Shown here: positions 34,616 to 45,119 of the stretch, piece after piece | Layout: each line of letters begins with the position of its first letter | How positions within the stretch are numbered: the stretch's first letter is position 1 | Assembly: GCF_022640935.1 (NCBI RefSeq) | Contig: NZ_JALCCV010000009.1 | Coordinates: 1-60,303 of the forward strand | DNA length: 60,303 nucleotides | DNA from: Bifidobacterium sp. | GTDB taxonomy: Bacteria; Actinomycetota; Actinomycetes; Actinomycetales; Bifidobacteriaceae | Direction: 5' to 3' | Translations under genes and position numbers: made by a program | Notes under the pieces: generated by a model | Database searches by the model: none | The model's input: the letters and a program-made list of their open reading frames with translations, nothing else | Told to the model about the DNA's origin: nothing

Positions 34616-36445
34616 TTGCAGCCGACGCGAAGGGCAGATGAGGCATTGACTCAGCAAGGCGGGGAGACCGCCGCCGACCATTCCGGAGGCGGCAGCGACA
34701 GCGGTGACGCACGGCCGCCGCAGGCTTTGCCTTCGCACGGCCTGGAGGCGGCTGACTACGGCAATGCCGCTGGCAATTCACCAGACGATGATGTGGACAC
34801 CATAGGCCTGTTCGGCCGTCGCAAAAATACCTTCTCCCAGCGCTATCATCTCACGCGACGCGGCAAAGTGAAGCGGCTCGGGCAGATTGCCGCCATTGCG
34901 CGCCAATTCGACGTGATGCACGGGCTGACGCCAGTCCGTTTGCGGCTCATGCTGGAGGCGCTGGGCCCAACCTTCGTCAAGGTCGGGCAGATGCTTTCGA
35001 TGCGCTCTGAAATCCTGCCTCAGCCGTTCTGCGACGAATTGGCGAAACTGCGCGCCGACGCCGATCCGATGCCGTACCTCACCGTTTTGGAGACGCTGAC
35101 GCGAGAATATGGTCGGCCGGTCGAAGAGATATTCGAGCATATCGATACCACACCGCTGGGGTCTGCCTCACTGGCCCAGGTCCACCGCGCCACGCTGATC
35201 GGCGGCAAGGACGTTGCCGTGAAGGTGCAGCGGCCGGGCGTGCGAGAGACGATGGCGCAAGACGTCTCCATCATGCGATCGATCGCCCGGCTGGCGACGC
35301 GGGTGGTGCCCAACGCGCAGGTCGTCGATTTGCGCGGTGTCGTCGAGGAGCTGTGGGACACTTTCGAATCCGAAACCGATTTCCTGCTCGAGGCCAGGAA
35401 TCTCAGCGAATTCAATCGTTTTTGCACCCCGTACCGCTACATGGACTGCCCTAAGCCCTATATGGAACTGTGCACCGAGCATGTGGTCGTCATGGATTAT
35501 GTGGAGGGCATCGCGCTCTCCCATCCCGCCCGGCTTGCCGAAGCGGGTTATGAGCTCAAGGAGATCGGCACCAAGCTCGTCGATAATTTCGCCGCGCAGA
35601 TGCTTGACGAAGGCTTCTTCCACGCGGATCCGCATCCGGGCAATATCATCATTTCCGGCGGCAGCATCGTGCTCATCGACTTGGGCATGGTAGGCCGGCT
35701 CAATCAGAAGACCCGCATGGTGCTGCGCGATATGATCTTCGCCGTTGGCTCCCAAGATTCGCCGGCATTGGCTGATGGCCTGCTGCGCTTCGCGGGGGCG
35801 CAGGCCGACCCTGAGGACTATGCGGCGCTGCTGACCGACCTCGATATGATCATCAAGGAGTTCGGCACCGTCGATCTTGCCGAACTCGATATTGCCGAGT
35901 TCCTCACTGCGCTCACGATGATGGCCCAGCGGCACGGCATCGAACTGCCCAGCTCGATCACTACCGTGGGCCGTGCATTGGTCACGCTTGAGGGCATGCT
36001 CGACGAATTTATTCCAGATGTCAATATGATCCAGATCATCTCGAATCACATCGCATCCAAGAAGACCCTGACGGCCGTCGGCAAGAACGAACTCAAAACC
36101 CTCGGCATGGAAGGGCACCAGGCCCTGCACGGCATGCTCGGCACGCTGGCTGAGAGCAAGGTCGCGATGCATATGCTCACACGCGGCCAGCTGCGGGTCA
36201 ACATGCAGCTCGTTGGTTCTCAGGAGCCCTTCGCCATGCTCTCGGATATGGCGAACCGCCTGACGATGGCGCTGATCGTGGTCGGTCTGTTCGTCGGTTC
36301 CTCGATCGTCTATTTCGCCGGCATGAAACCCATCGTTTTCGGCATACCCTTGGTCGGCTTCATGGGCTACGTGGTCGCCTTCGTTCTCTCCGCCTGGATC
36401 GTTTTCGACATCTATTTCAAAGGCCGCAAGAAAAAGAAGCGGTAA
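34616..36445 (+). CDS. ABC1/UbiB-family atypical kinase
   Basis: 609 aa. UbiB/AarF-type ATPase/kinase fold: the family-specific KxGQ motif is KVGQ (122-125), followed by AQVHRA, the AVKVQRP lysine, HADPHPGN (336-343) and the DLGM metal motif (355-358). Two membrane segments close the protein (about 555-600). In other bacteria the family supports quinone or lipid metabolism, but bifidobacteria lack ubiquinone, so the substrate is unknown. The TTG start is tentative; the first 60 residues are low-complexity and a later start is possible. Confidence 0.88.
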   Translation: MQPTRRADEALTQQGGETAADHSGGGSDSGDARPPQALPSHGLEAADYGNAAGNSPDDDVDTIGLFGRRKNTFSQRYHLTRRGKVKRLGQIAAIARQFDVMHGLTPVRLRLMLEALGPTFVKVGQMLSMRSEILPQPFCDELAKLRADADPMPYLTVLETLTREYGRPVEEIFEHIDTTPLGSASLAQVHRATLIGGKDVAVKVQRPGVRETMAQDVSIMRSIARLATRVVPNAQVVDLRGVVEELWDTFESETDFLLEARNLSEFNRFCTPYRYMDCPKPYMELCTEHVVVMDYVEGIALSHPARLAEAGYELKEIGTKLVDNFAAQMLDEGFFHADPHPGNIIISGGSIVLIDLGMVGRLNQKTRMVLRDMIFAVGSQDSPALADGLLRFAGAQADPEDYAALLTDLDMIIKEFGTVDLAELDIAEFLTALTMMAQRHGIELPSSITTVGRALVTLEGMLDEFIPDVNMIQIISNHIASKKTLTAVGKNELKTLGMEGHQALHGMLGTLAESKVAMHMLTRGQLRVNMQLVGSQEPFAMLSDMANRLTMALIVVGLFVGSSIVYFAGMKPIVFGIPLVGFMGYVVAFVLSAWIVFDIYFKGRKKKKR

Positions 36446-36622
36446 TGGATGCGGGATAGGGCCGATCTTTCAATCCTACTGATAAATAATCGGGCGACGG
36501 CACGCCTATGGCTCATGGTTGTGGAATGCTTGACTGTGAGAAGATAGTGGCGAACGGCAGTGGTGAGGTTTGTGAACGAGCGGTTGCGCGGTGTCTGGCG
36601 CAATGTGACGAAAGGAATGGCT

Positions 36623-37708
36623 ATGGCTTTCAATGGATTCCTCAAACGTATGCTGGCGGGCGGCGCTATTGCTGCCGGAGCGGCGGGATGGGCTGTGGCT
36701 CCTCGCAGTTCAAGCGAACGCAGAAGCCTCGGGGTTCCAGCTGTTCCGGATGTGCTGTATGCCCATCGCGGGCTGCACGATGCGGGATCCGGGCTCACTG
36801 AGCAGTATGCGGCGCACAGCGGGGAGTATGTGGCGCTCGCTAGGCGCATGGCGCTCACATCGGGCTATGGCACCGCCGATTTCTCTGGCCCCATCGCGCC
36901 CGAGAACTCGATGGCCGCATTTGCCGCGGCGTGCGAGGCCGGGTACGGCATTGAGCTTGACATTCAGCTTACGGCGGATGATCAGGTCGTTGTCGTGCAT
37001 GATCCGAACCTGAGACGTGTTGCAGGCGATCCTCGGCGCATCGCGGATCTGACCTACGCACAGCTCTCGCGCATTGCGCTCTTCCCTGCTCCCGCGAAGC
37101 CTGGGGATGCGGAGGCCATCGCGCCGCCGAACTTCGATCCGCAGACCGATGATGAGCTCGGCACGGGAGCAGACGAGACTTCCATGCAGGATGCGCCCGA
37201 TGTTCAATCCGCGCCGCAGGGCTATTACCAGCATGTCCCGCTGTTCGCCGATGTGCTCGACCTCGTCGACGGCCGCGTGCCGCTGATCGTGGAGTTCAAA
37301 TTCGACGACAAGCCATGGGACAAGCGCTGCGGGGAGCTCATGGAGAAGGGCGACGAGCTGCTTCGCGCCTATGACGGCCGATATGTGGTCGAGTCGTTCC
37401 AGCCGCAATCCATGGGCTGGTATAAGAAGAACCGGCCGGAAGTCTGCCGTGGGCAGCTCGCCTACCAAGCTGATTTCGACAGGTCCGCGCTGCGGCAATG
37501 GGCTGCGGGCAGGCTGCTGGGCGATTGGGTGTCGCGGCCCGACTTCATCGCCTACGACTGGGTGAACGGCGGCAGTCCCCAAGTTCGTGCCGCGCGTGCC
37601 CTGGGTGCGACCGCCGTGGCCTGGACCGTGCGCAGCCAGGTCGAACTCGGGCAGAGTGAGGCGTGGTTCAGCCGGTACATCTTCGAATCTTTCGTGCCTC
37701 GTCAGTGA
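36623..37708 (+). CDS. ugpQ: Glycerophosphodiester phosphodiesterase (secreted or anchored)
   Basis: 361 aa. It begins with a signal-like segment (MAFNGFLKRMLAGGAIAAG) and continues into a GDPD TIM barrel with AHRGLHD, APENSMAAF, IELDIQLTADD and VVVVHDPNLRR, which supply the catalytic histidines and metal ligands. It would hydrolyse glycerophosphodiesters, perhaps from teichoic acid or phospholipid. The start was chosen because AAAGGA lies 7 nt upstream. A charged insertion near residues 155-205 is specific to this protein. Confidence 0.88.
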   Translation: MAFNGFLKRMLAGGAIAAGAAGWAVAPRSSSERRSLGVPAVPDVLYAHRGLHDAGSGLTEQYAAHSGEYVALARRMALTSGYGTADFSGPIAPENSMAAFAAACEAGYGIELDIQLTADDQVVVVHDPNLRRVAGDPRRIADLTYAQLSRIALFPAPAKPGDAEAIAPPNFDPQTDDELGTGADETSMQDAPDVQSAPQGYYQHVPLFADVLDLVDGRVPLIVEFKFDDKPWDKRCGELMEKGDELLRAYDGRYVVESFQPQSMGWYKKNRPEVCRGQLAYQADFDRSALRQWAAGRLLGDWVSRPDFIAYDWVNGGSPQVRAARALGATAVAWTVRSQVELGQSEAWFSRYIFESFVPRQ

Positions 37709-37880
37709 TCTCGCCCGGCGTTGCCGTGTTCTCCGGTACGCGCATGCGGCTCGTAGACGCGTGGAAGGCGTGGATGCGCGCTGAGATGCCACGGCAGCCG
37801 CTCATACGTCGGCGCTCCTGTCTGCACAGGCGCAGCTGTATGGAGCGCAGCGGATAATGGCATCATGGTAAGGAGCGTCA

Positions 37881-38687
37881 ATGACTGATACGACAAGCGC
37901 TGTTGCAACGGGTGAAGGGCATAAGACGCCTGAAACCGTCGAGATTCTGCGCAATCGCAGAACCATTCGCAAATTCGTCGACAAACCGATCGATCCCGAT
38001 GTCGTTGACGCCATCGAACAGGCGGCCAGGCAGACGGCGACCAGCGAATCATTGAGTGCCTGGTCGGTGTTGCGCATCAAAGACACATCGATTCGGGCGG
38101 GTATCGCGCGCATCTGCGGCTTCGAACGCATCGCCCACGCGCCGCTGCTGTATGTGTTCCTCATCGATCAACACCGCAATCTGCGCATCGCGCAGGAGTT
38201 GGGCGTGGATGTCGAAGGCGCGAGCTTGCGGTCGGCGAACCTCTTTTTCCAAGGTTATGCCGACGCCGTGCTGGCGGTGCATGCCACCGAGACGGCCGCA
38301 GAAGCATACGGCCTGGGAGCGGTGATCCTCGGATCCATTCATAACGACATCCCGCGCATTATCGAGCTGCTCCACTTGCCGAAGCACGTGTTCCCCGTGC
38401 TGGGCCTAGGGCTCGGCTATCCGGCGAAAACGCCCGAGCTCAAGCCGCGCCCGCCGAAGGAACGCCAGTATTTCGATGACGTATACCCCGGCGACGAGCA
38501 GACGCCGAGCATGGTTGAGGCGCTTTCGCAGTATGACAGGGAAGTCCACGACTACTACGAACGGCGCAACCCGAACAACCCTTTGCCGGGTTTCACCAGT
38601 TATGTCGCGGCGCTGGCGCAGTCCCCATTCGCCGATAAGGGCAATATCTTCCAGATGATCGAGGATCAGGGCTTCAAGGTCGGCTAA
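37881..38687 (+). CDS. Nitroreductase-family NAD(P)H-flavin oxidoreductase
   Basis: 268 aa, NfrA/NfsA-like. The N-terminal ETVEILRNRRTIRKFVDKPI helix binds FMN phosphate, and later GAVILGSIHNDIPRIIELL and FPVLGLGLGYPA are typical. It would reduce nitro compounds, quinones or disulfides with NAD(P)H. AAGGAG is 5-6 nt before the ATG. Two hairpins follow before the convergent upp gene. Confidence 0.92.
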   Translation: MTDTTSAVATGEGHKTPETVEILRNRRTIRKFVDKPIDPDVVDAIEQAARQTATSESLSAWSVLRIKDTSIRAGIARICGFERIAHAPLLYVFLIDQHRNLRIAQELGVDVEGASLRSANLFFQGYADAVLAVHATETAAEAYGLGAVILGSIHNDIPRIIELLHLPKHVFPVLGLGLGYPAKTPELKPRPPKERQYFDDVYPGDEQTPSMVEALSQYDREVHDYYERRNPNNPLPGFTSYVAALAQSPFADKGNIFQMIEDQGFKVG

Positions 38688-38691
38688 CCGT

Positions 38692-38715
38692 CGGCTAACC
38701 GTGTACCGTTAGCCG
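38692..38715 (+). terminator. Short hairpin at the nitroreductase stop
   Basis: CGGCTAAC (38692-38699) pairs with GTTAGCCG (38708-38715). A second CGGCTAACC just upstream includes the stop codon, so alternative pairings exist. No T-tract. Confidence 0.4.
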
Positions 38716-38859
38716 AAACGGGCAGCTACGAAGGAGTGGCTCTGCCGAGGTTACGACAGATGTCGGCGCAGTATGTTTTGTTTCTGCCGCTACCGAACGC
38801 TCACTGTCATAAACCACGCACACTGCGCAATCCATCCCTGACGTTTATGCATTAAAAGC

Positions 38860-38899
38860 ATGCTGCCCTTGAGATCTGGTCGGATTTCAAGGGCAGCAT
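38860..38899. terminator. Bidirectional hairpin between nitroreductase and upp
   Basis: ATGCTGCCCTTGA (38860-38872) pairs perfectly with TCAAGGGCAGCAT (38887-38899), 14-nt loop, in the gap between two convergent genes. Confidence 0.6.
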
Positions 38900-38941
38900 T
38901 GGATTCGGACGAATCCGGTTGACCGCTCGTCGTTCAGCGGT

Positions 38942-39580
38942 TCAGTCGATCAGGCCATACAGGCGGTCGCCCGCATCGCCCAAGCCCGGCACAATATAGG
39001 CCTGATCGTTGAGTTTCTCATCGACCGCGCAGACGACGACCTTGAAGTCGATGCTCGGGTCGAGCGTCTCCTCGAGCTTCTTGAGGCCTTCAGGCGCGGC
39101 GATGATGTTGATCGCGGTGATGTCCTTCGCGCCACGTTCGGCCAAGTATTGCGTGGCGGCGACGAGCGTGCCGCCGGTCGCGAGCATCGGGTCGAGCAGG
39201 AAGCACTGGCGGCCCGTGAGATCCTCGGGCAGGCGGTTCGCGTAGGTGATGATATCAAGCGTGCTCTCGTCGCGCTTCATGCCGAGGAAGCCTACTTCGG
39301 CGGTCGGCAGGAGCTTGGTCATGCCGTCGAGCATGCCCAAGCCTGCGCGCAGCACGGGCACCACCATCGGGCGCGGCGCAGCGAGATGCTTGCCGACCAT
39401 CGAGGCGATCGGAGTTTCGATTTCGTGGTCGACGACGGCAAGATTGCGGGTGGCTTCATAGGCTTCGAGGGTGACGAGCTCGGAGATGAGCTCGCGGAAA
39501 GTATTGGAGGGAGTGTTCTTGTCCCGCAGCACGGTCATCTTGTGATCGACGAGGGGGTGATTCAAAACATGAAGTTGCAT
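38942..39580 (-). CDS. upp: Uracil phosphoribosyltransferase
   Basis: 212 aa. Salvages uracil to UMP using PRPP. Typical features: LNHPLVDHKMTVLRDKNTP at the start, VPVLRAGLGM, the PRPP loop LDPMLATGGTLVAA and the C-terminal uracil site YIVPGLGDAGDRLYG. The start at 39580 gives the normal family N-terminus; TATTCT lies 7 nt upstream on the minus strand with no ribosome site, so the message is probably leaderless. Confidence 0.97.
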   Translation of the reverse strand: MQLHVLNHPLVDHKMTVLRDKNTPSNTFRELISELVTLEAYEATRNLAVVDHEIETPIASMVGKHLAAPRPMVVPVLRAGLGMLDGMTKLLPTAEVGFLGMKRDESTLDIITYANRLPEDLTGRQCFLLDPMLATGGTLVAATQYLAERGAKDITAINIIAAPEGLKKLEETLDPSIDFKVVVCAVDEKLNDQAYIVPGLGDAGDRLYGLID

Positions 39581-39871
39581 ACCTCTAAGAATAGCCCTCC
39601 GAAAGCACGCTGACGACAAGCCCCGTGTTTCCGAGGTGTTGGCATAGGTGACGATTGCCCGGGATGAGGCAAGGGCGAAAGGCCCGGCTGTCGGCAAGGA
39701 AAGCAATGAAAACGCTGGACCGCGAAAGCGCCTGTCGGCGCAAACGCCGCTCTCGGCGGCAACAAATGGAGCCCGGGGCTTAAGCGCGATCCAGCGCGAG
39801 TACCCAGTATAACCCGCTCATTGCGACGTCGCAAAGATTACGCGGTAAAGGAATTGGTCTGCATGAGGCCG

Positions 39872-40693
39872 CTATTCCAACCTGCCTTGGCGCCACAGGC
39901 TCGCCCCGTGCAGGAAATCGCGCGACGTGACGGTGAGATTGCCGGCGGTGTGCATGAGCCGCGCGGCGGCGGTCTGCGGGTCGCGGGCCGACTGACGCCC
40001 TGAGGAAGCAGCGAGCTTCGCCGTATCGGAGTCTGCGGTCGGACTGGTTTCTGAAGGCATGACGGTCCCGGCTGTGGACGATGATGCCGTTGACGAGTCG
40101 TTGCGATGCGCGACGTGCTGCGCCTCAAGGCGCAAGCCCGTGGCGGCCACATCAGTGAAAGCGGCTGCGCGTTCGAGCGCTACGGCGAAATCGCCGGTGA
40201 AGGCGCCTGAAAGGATCGAGTCGGCGATGCGCGCGATGTCCTCGGCGTCCGGCGCCTGGTCTACACCAGCTACGGCTGAAGCCGATGTCGCCACCGGCTC
40301 GCCGATGCGCCACAGCTGCGAAACCGACTCCCGGTGACGGTTCATCCAAGTGCGCAGCAAATACAGCCGCCAGAGCATGCCCGGCAAGGAATCGGGCTGG
40401 GCATGGCTCCAGAGTCCTGCGATAATATCGACGCCTTCAGCGTCCACAAGACCGAGCACGCGTTGCACGATCTGCGGATCTTCGCTATGATGCACGCGGT
40501 CAAGGAGCGCCGCGGCCGAGACATGGCTCATTTCGTCGATTTCCTGCGGATCGGTGCCGCCGGAAAGCCCTTCGACGATCCCCGGGTCGATCTGGGCCGG
40601 GCGCGCCGGGCGTGCCGACCCGGTGCCGGAAGCGACGAAGCCTTCGCGGCTGGGGCGAATGGAATCGGAGCCGTAATGGGAATTAGTAGACAA
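39872..40693 (-). CDS. Conserved hypothetical protein downstream of the Nudix-phosphatase gene
   Basis: 273 aa from a TTG start preceded by GAGGATGG; it overlaps the end of the upstream gene by 11 bp, so the two are coupled. The protein is helical, with a leucine/tryptophan-rich centre ([18 protein letters not shown]) and a serine/threonine-rich linker near residues 190-225. No recognised domain. Its conserved-looking acidic core and coupling to a housekeeping enzyme suggest a real gene with a role linked to it. Function unknown. Confidence 0.7.
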   Translation of the reverse strand: MSTNSHYGSDSIRPSREGFVASGTGSARPARPAQIDPGIVEGLSGGTDPQEIDEMSHVSAAALLDRVHHSEDPQIVQRVLGLVDAEGVDIIAGLWSHAQPDSLPGMLWRLYLLRTWMNRHRESVSQLWRIGEPVATSASAVAGVDQAPDAEDIARIADSILSGAFTGDFAVALERAAAFTDVAATGLRLEAQHVAHRNDSSTASSSTAGTVMPSETSPTADSDTAKLAASSGRQSARDPQTAAARLMHTAGNLTVTSRDFLHGASLWRQGRLE

Positions 40694-42041
40694 GTGGTGC
40701 CATCCTCTGGATGTCGATGATGCGCGGCCCGTCGGCCGTCTCAACTATGAACAGTGCCACCGCATTGCCGGTCGGCATATATGGCGACGAGGCGATCAGC
40801 TGCTTGGACAGCGATTGCGAGGCGCACATGGCGCGCAAATGATCGAAAACGCCGCCGATGACTGGCCGGTGCATGCATATGGCCGTGGCCAGCTGGAGTG
40901 CTGCGTTGGGAGATGCTGCAGTAGAGGATATTGTAGCGCAGGACGTTGCGTCGCCTAGGCGGATGGCTGAATCTGCAGCAGTGATTTGGGACGTGATGAG
41001 TTGTTGTGCCGAAGCAGACGGCTGTGGTGGCTGTGGCCGCGGTGTTGCCTGTGGCTGTGCTGCACGATGCCGTGCCGTAACGAACTGCGCCCCGTATGCT
41101 CCCGAAAGCAGCCGGTTGATCTCTGCGTCAATGCGCTCGCAAGCGGCCTGCGGATTCTCGGCGAAAGCGTCTTCAGTCAGCTCGTCCGCTGTCATCATAG
41201 GCAGCCCTGTCTGCCAGGAGAAGACCTCGATGGTTTCCAAGCACCGCACCCACGGCGAGGTGACCAGCCGCATGGGCGCATAGCAGGCGAGCTCCCGGTT
41301 GAGCGCATATGCGGCGGCGGCCCCTTTCGGCGTGATCGGGCGTTCGGCGTCGCTGCCTTTCCACTGCTTGCGCGCTTCGGCCCTGCCATGGCGGACGATG
41401 AGCAGCGCCCGGCTTCGCAGCGCGCCCTCTTCGGCGCGATCGACGAACAGATCGAGCATATCGCGGTCCTGCGCATGCGAGAGCAGGCGGCGGGCGCGTT
41501 GCACGCCGACCCAGGCGGTGCTGTCTATCTCGCCCGCATCGGCCGGGGCCACAGGGCCGAGCGCCGCCGAGCGCATCATGGTCGTCTCTTCGCCGATCGG
41601 CTGGGCCATCCAGTAGACGACGTGTTTGGTGCTGCCGTTTTTCGCCTTGGCCCGCTTGCCTTTGTCTCCCTCGGCGTTGAGCGGGTACTCGATTTCGCCG
41701 AGCCGTGGCCCCAACGCCACGGCCACGCCTGTTTCTTCGCCCATTTCGCGCACGGCGGCATGACGATGCGATTCATTGGGCTCCAGTTTGCCCTTGGGCC
41801 AGCTCCAGTCATCGTATTTCGGCCGATGCACCACGCACAGCTCGATATCGTCAAGCGGCGATCGTGGCTTGCTGCCATGCCGAGACAGGATCTCCTCAGG
41901 GGATTGTGATGGCGGCTGCATCTTTGGGCCTTCGGATTTAGTGTTCCGAGCCTTGTCGTCGTAGGTTTCGGCGCTGGTTTCGGAACTGTGCCGCCGCCGG
42001 TAGATGATGCCGCCCGCGGCCTCTACGGTCTGTCTGGCCAT
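40683..42041 (-). CDS. Nudix hydrolase fused to a histidine phosphatase (MutT1-like)
   Basis: 452 aa. The N-terminal Nudix domain carries a complete box, [23 protein letters not shown] in outline G-x5-E-x7-REM-x-EE-x-GV. The C-terminal domain is a histidine phosphatase with [10 protein letters not shown] and a later MHRP histidine. Mycobacterial MutT1 (Rv2985) has this fusion, removes 8-oxo-dGTP and related dinucleoside polyphosphates, and is also encoded beside ppk1 as here. A low-complexity insertion separates the two phosphatase halves. AAGGGATGGG precedes the ATG. The substrate is inferred. Confidence 0.88.
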   Translation of the reverse strand: MARQTVEAAGGIIYRRRHSSETSAETYDDKARNTKSEGPKMQPPSQSPEEILSRHGSKPRSPLDDIELCVVHRPKYDDWSWPKGKLEPNESHRHAAVREMGEETGVAVALGPRLGEIEYPLNAEGDKGKRAKAKNGSTKHVVYWMAQPIGEETTMMRSAALGPVAPADAGEIDSTAWVGVQRARRLLSHAQDRDMLDLFVDRAEEGALRSRALLIVRHGRAEARKQWKGSDAERPITPKGAAAAYALNRELACYAPMRLVTSPWVRCLETIEVFSWQTGLPMMTADELTEDAFAENPQAACERIDAEINRLLSGAYGAQFVTARHRAAQPQATPRPQPPQPSASAQQLITSQITAADSAIRLGDATSCATISSTAASPNAALQLATAICMHRPVIGGVFDHLRAMCASQSLSKQLIASSPYMPTGNAVALFIVETADGPRIIDIQRMAPLVY

Positions 42042-42120
42042 GACCCATCCCTTCTGTATGCATGCGCTCGATTTCCCTGTGGCCGTCTCATAACGGCTGC
42101 ATTCACAAACGACCACGGCA

Positions 42121-42149
42121 TGAACAACTGTGCCTTGAACAACTGTGCC
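42121..42149. repeat. Tandem 14-bp direct repeat between ppk and the Nudix-phosphatase gene
   Basis: TGAACAACTGTGCC occurs at 42121-42134 and 42136-42149 (15-bp period), about 80-110 bp before the Nudix-phosphatase start. A tandem site of this form could be an operator; no regulator is implied by the sequence. Confidence 0.4.
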
Positions 42150-42289
42150 ATACTACGACGTTTCTCGATGACTATGACCATCTTGCCTATGACGCCGATG
42201 CGCCGACACCCGAACGGTTTCGGATATCGGCGCATCAATGTCATACAAATCAGTGCATGCATAAGTGGCAATACAAGAGCAGCGAGCCC

Positions 42290-44527
42290 TCAGCTCACCG
42301 TGTGAGGGTGGCGCTGGTGGGTTCTGATCAGGTATTCCTGGCAGTCGACGAGCGGACGATTCTCCTCATCGTGCGCATGCCGGATGTACTTGCCGTCTGC
42401 CTGCATATGCCACGAAATCGTGGAATCGGCCATCTGCAGATCGATGTAGCGGATGAGCTCCTCGACCTGGTCAGGGTCGCTGATGCGCACCAGCGCCTCG
42501 ACCCGGCGATCGAGATTGCGGTGCATGAGGTCAGCGGAGCCGATCCATACCTCTGGACCGGCCGCAGGGCCTTCGCCGATCTGTGGTCCGTCCGTGTTGG
42601 CGAAAGCATAGATGCGGCTGTGCTCGAGGAAACGGCCGAGGATGGAGCGCACCCGAATGGTATCGCTCAAACCCGGGACTCCGGGCTTCAACGCGCACAT
42701 GCCGCGTTCGACGATATCGATGTTCACGCCCGCCTGACTCGCCCGGTAGAGCGCGTCGATGGTCTTCTCGTCCACGACGGAATTGACCTTGATCTTGATC
42801 CATGCCTCCTTGCCTGCGCGCGCGGCGTCCTCCTCGCGGCGAATGCGTTGGATCAGCCCGGTGCGCACGGTGCGCGGGGCGACGAGCAGCCGGTGGAAGC
42901 TCGATTTCGGCGCGTAGCCGGAAAGCTGGTTGAACAGGCGGGTGAGATCCTGCCCCACCACCGGATCGCAGGTCAGCAGGCCAAGATCTGTGTAAATGCG
43001 CGCGGTCTTGGGGTTGTAATTGCCGGTTCCTACGTGGCAATAGCGTTTGAGGCCGTCGGTCTCCTGACGCACCACGAGCGAGAGCTTGCAGTGGGTTTTG
43101 AGTCCTACGATGCCGTAAACCACATGCACGCCGGCGCGCTCGAGCTTGCGCGCCCATGCGATGTTGGCGTCTTCGTCGAAGCGGGCCTTGATCTCCACCA
43201 GCGCCAGCACCTGCTTGCCCGCATGGGCCGCATCGACCAGCGCGTCGATGATCGGCGAGTTGCTCGACGTGCGGTACAGCGTCTGTTTGATGGCCAGCAC
43301 TTTCGGGTCGGCGGCCGCCTGAACGAGGAATGCCTGCACTGAGGTCGAGAAAGAATCGTAGGGATGATGCAGCAGAATGTCATGGCTGCGAATGGCTGCG
43401 AATATATCCGGCGCGCGGCTCGATTCGACCTCGGCGAGCTGCCGGTTGGTGATCGGGATGAAGGGACGGAACTTCAGATCAGGCCGGTCAAGGCTCTGCA
43501 ATTCGAACAGCACCGTCATGTCGAGGGGCGCGGGCAGTCGGTATACTTCGTCATCGCTCACACGCAGCTGGCTGGCTAGCAGCTGGGACAGGAACGGGCT
43601 GGTCGTGTCGGAGATCTCAAGCCGGATCGGCGGGCCGAAGCGGCGGCGCAGCAGCTCTTTCTCCATTGCATTGAGCAGGTTTTCGGCATCGTCCTCCTCG
43701 ACGTCGATATCCTCGTTGCGCGTGACGCGGAACGAGCGCGCCTCCTTGATGATCATGCCGGGGAACAGCGATTCGAGATGCGCGATGATGAGATTCTCCA
43801 TCGTGATGAACCCGAAGCGTTCCTCGCGGCTTTCCTCGTCGGTCAAGTCGTCGACAGGCAGCAAACGGTTGAGGTTGCCGGGGATCTTGACGCGAGCGAA
43901 ATGCGATTTGCCCGAGGAAGGATTTTCGACCAGGACAGCAAGGTTGAGCGAGCCGCCGGAGATGTAAGGGAAGGGGTGCGCAGGATCGACCGCCAGCGGC
44001 GTCAGTACCGGGAACACCTGTTGACGGTAATAGCGTGACAGCCGCTCCTGTTCGGCAGTGCTCAGCCTGTCCCAGCTGAGCAGCACGATATGCTCCCGCT
44101 CCAACGCCGGCAGGATCCCGTCGATCACCGTGCGGGCGTGTTCTTGCTGCAGTTGATGTGCCGCCTCGCTGATCGCGCGCAGTTGCTGGCGCGGACTCAG
44201 CCCCGACGCCGCGGTGACGGCGATGCCCGAATCGATGCGGCGCTTGAGACCGGCCACGCGCACCATGAAGAACTCGTCGAGGTTTGAAGCGAAAATGGCG
44301 GCGAAATTGGCGCGTTCGAGCACGGGCTGGTCTTCGTCCTGCGCCAGTTCGAGCACGCGCTTGTTGAACTTGAGCCAGCTCAGCTCCCTGTCGAAGAAGC
44401 GATCGGGGGGCAGCGGCTTATCGCCCGACTGCTCGTCGCGCTTGTCGATTTTGTCGGTTTCGGCGATATGCTCGGCGATCTGACTGCGCAGCAGTGCCTT
44501 GGAGGGTGCGTCAAAAATCTGTGCCAT
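42290..44527 (-). CDS. ppk: Polyphosphate kinase 1
   Basis: 745 aa. Polymerises the gamma-phosphate of ATP into polyphosphate. Conserved blocks: [19 protein letters not shown] near the start, [17 protein letters not shown], the autophosphorylated histidine in [22 protein letters not shown], and the second histidine region [13 protein letters not shown]. The ATG at 44527 has TACAGT 6 nt upstream, consistent with a leaderless start, although TAGGAG also lies close. The MutT1-like gene follows about 250 bp downstream in the same direction. Confidence 0.97.
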   Translation of the reverse strand: MAQIFDAPSKALLRSQIAEHIAETDKIDKRDEQSGDKPLPPDRFFDRELSWLKFNKRVLELAQDEDQPVLERANFAAIFASNLDEFFMVRVAGLKRRIDSGIAVTAASGLSPRQQLRAISEAAHQLQQEHARTVIDGILPALEREHIVLLSWDRLSTAEQERLSRYYRQQVFPVLTPLAVDPAHPFPYISGGSLNLAVLVENPSSGKSHFARVKIPGNLNRLLPVDDLTDEESREERFGFITMENLIIAHLESLFPGMIIKEARSFRVTRNEDIDVEEDDAENLLNAMEKELLRRRFGPPIRLEISDTTSPFLSQLLASQLRVSDDEVYRLPAPLDMTVLFELQSLDRPDLKFRPFIPITNRQLAEVESSRAPDIFAAIRSHDILLHHPYDSFSTSVQAFLVQAAADPKVLAIKQTLYRTSSNSPIIDALVDAAHAGKQVLALVEIKARFDEDANIAWARKLERAGVHVVYGIVGLKTHCKLSLVVRQETDGLKRYCHVGTGNYNPKTARIYTDLGLLTCDPVVGQDLTRLFNQLSGYAPKSSFHRLLVAPRTVRTGLIQRIRREEDAARAGKEAWIKIKVNSVVDEKTIDALYRASQAGVNIDIVERGMCALKPGVPGLSDTIRVRSILGRFLEHSRIYAFANTDGPQIGEGPAAGPEVWIGSADLMHRNLDRRVEALVRISDPDQVEELIRYIDLQMADSTISWHMQADGKYIRHAHDEENRPLVDCQEYLIRTHQRHPHTVS

Positions 44528-44857
44528 GCTCCTACTGTAGGCGGGGACACGGTCCTTGGCATAGAGACGCGCCAGAATTCGTGCCGTGTTCACAAAGAAT
44601 TACGGTGCCGATCCGGTCTGAGCGTTTGATAAGGCCTGCGTGAGGCCTATGGCGGTGCCTGCGGCGGGATTTGCGGTGCGGCGGGGCCAGGTTGCGTCGC
44701 GGGTTTTGGCCCTGCCATGGCTGCAACCGGCCAATGAGGCATCGGCGGAAAGCACGCGCAAGATGCCAAGGATACGCCGACAGCGCACGGCGGCATGTCG
44801 CAAGCACACAGAAATGAACATTCCGAGTGGCGTTTGCTACAGTTTGCACCATGCGTC

Positions 44858-44881
44858 GTTCGTTCTTCGACGAGAACGAAC
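44858..44881. repeat. 24-bp palindrome upstream of the candidate small RNA
   Basis: GTTCGTTCT-TCGACG-AGAACGAAC: two perfect 9-bp arms around a 6-bp centre. It lies about 40 bp before the -35 of the candidate RNA promoter and about 330 bp from the ppk start. It could be an operator; the half-site orientation is opposite to an actinobacterial LexA box. Confidence 0.55.
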
Positions 44882-44918
44882 ACTTTGGAAAATAAGCGCA
44901 CAAAGGCAGGATTCCGGC

Positions 44919-44946
44919 TTGCATTGCATGGGGAAACTGGCATAAT
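44919..44946 (+). promoter_or_regulatory. Candidate promoter for the small RNA
   Basis: -35 TTGCAT (44919-44924), 16-bp spacer, -10 CATAAT (44941-44946). It would start transcription near 44953, about 165 nt before a strong terminator. Confidence 0.5.
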
Positions 44947-44952
44947 AATAGG

Positions 44953-45119
44953 TACAAGGAAAACTGAAGAGCAGAAGCCCACAAAAAGTTTATGGCCACG
45001 ATGGCTGTTACGTTGAACGGGCAATGGAAAGACTTACCGTTACGACGATGAAGTTGTGCAGAGATTCTGTTTTAGGTTCGACTTGTAGAGGAGACCCGCT
45101 TCGGCGGGTCTCCTTTTTT
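44953..45119 (+). ncRNA. Candidate small RNA between ppk and the tad locus
   Basis: A 170-nt interval bounded by a plausible promoter and a textbook terminator, with no credible gene of its own. It contains only a possible 19-codon peptide (44992-45051, MATMAVTLNGQWK and so on) without a ribosome site. It does not match 6S, SRP, tmRNA, RNase P or 6C RNA patterns that I know. It may be a free-standing small RNA or an attenuated leader of the tad operon. The start is approximate. Confidence 0.4.
45090..45119 (+). terminator. Rho-independent terminator
   Basis: GGAGACCCGC (45090-45099), TTCG tetraloop, GCGGGTCTCC (45104-45113), then a run of six T. Perfect 10-bp GC-rich stem; acts on the plus strand about 120 bp before tadZ. 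Confidence 0.92.

Noticed and set aside
44858..44881. Palindrome as a LexA SOS box
   Set aside because: Actinobacterial boxes read CGAAC-N4-GTTCG; here the half sites are in the opposite order with a 6-bp centre.
45070..45090. GGTTCGACTT as the T-arm of a tRNA or tmRNA
   Set aside because: The flanking bases do not form a T-stem, and no acceptor stem, anticodon arm or CCA end is present; the adjacent hairpin is a terminator.
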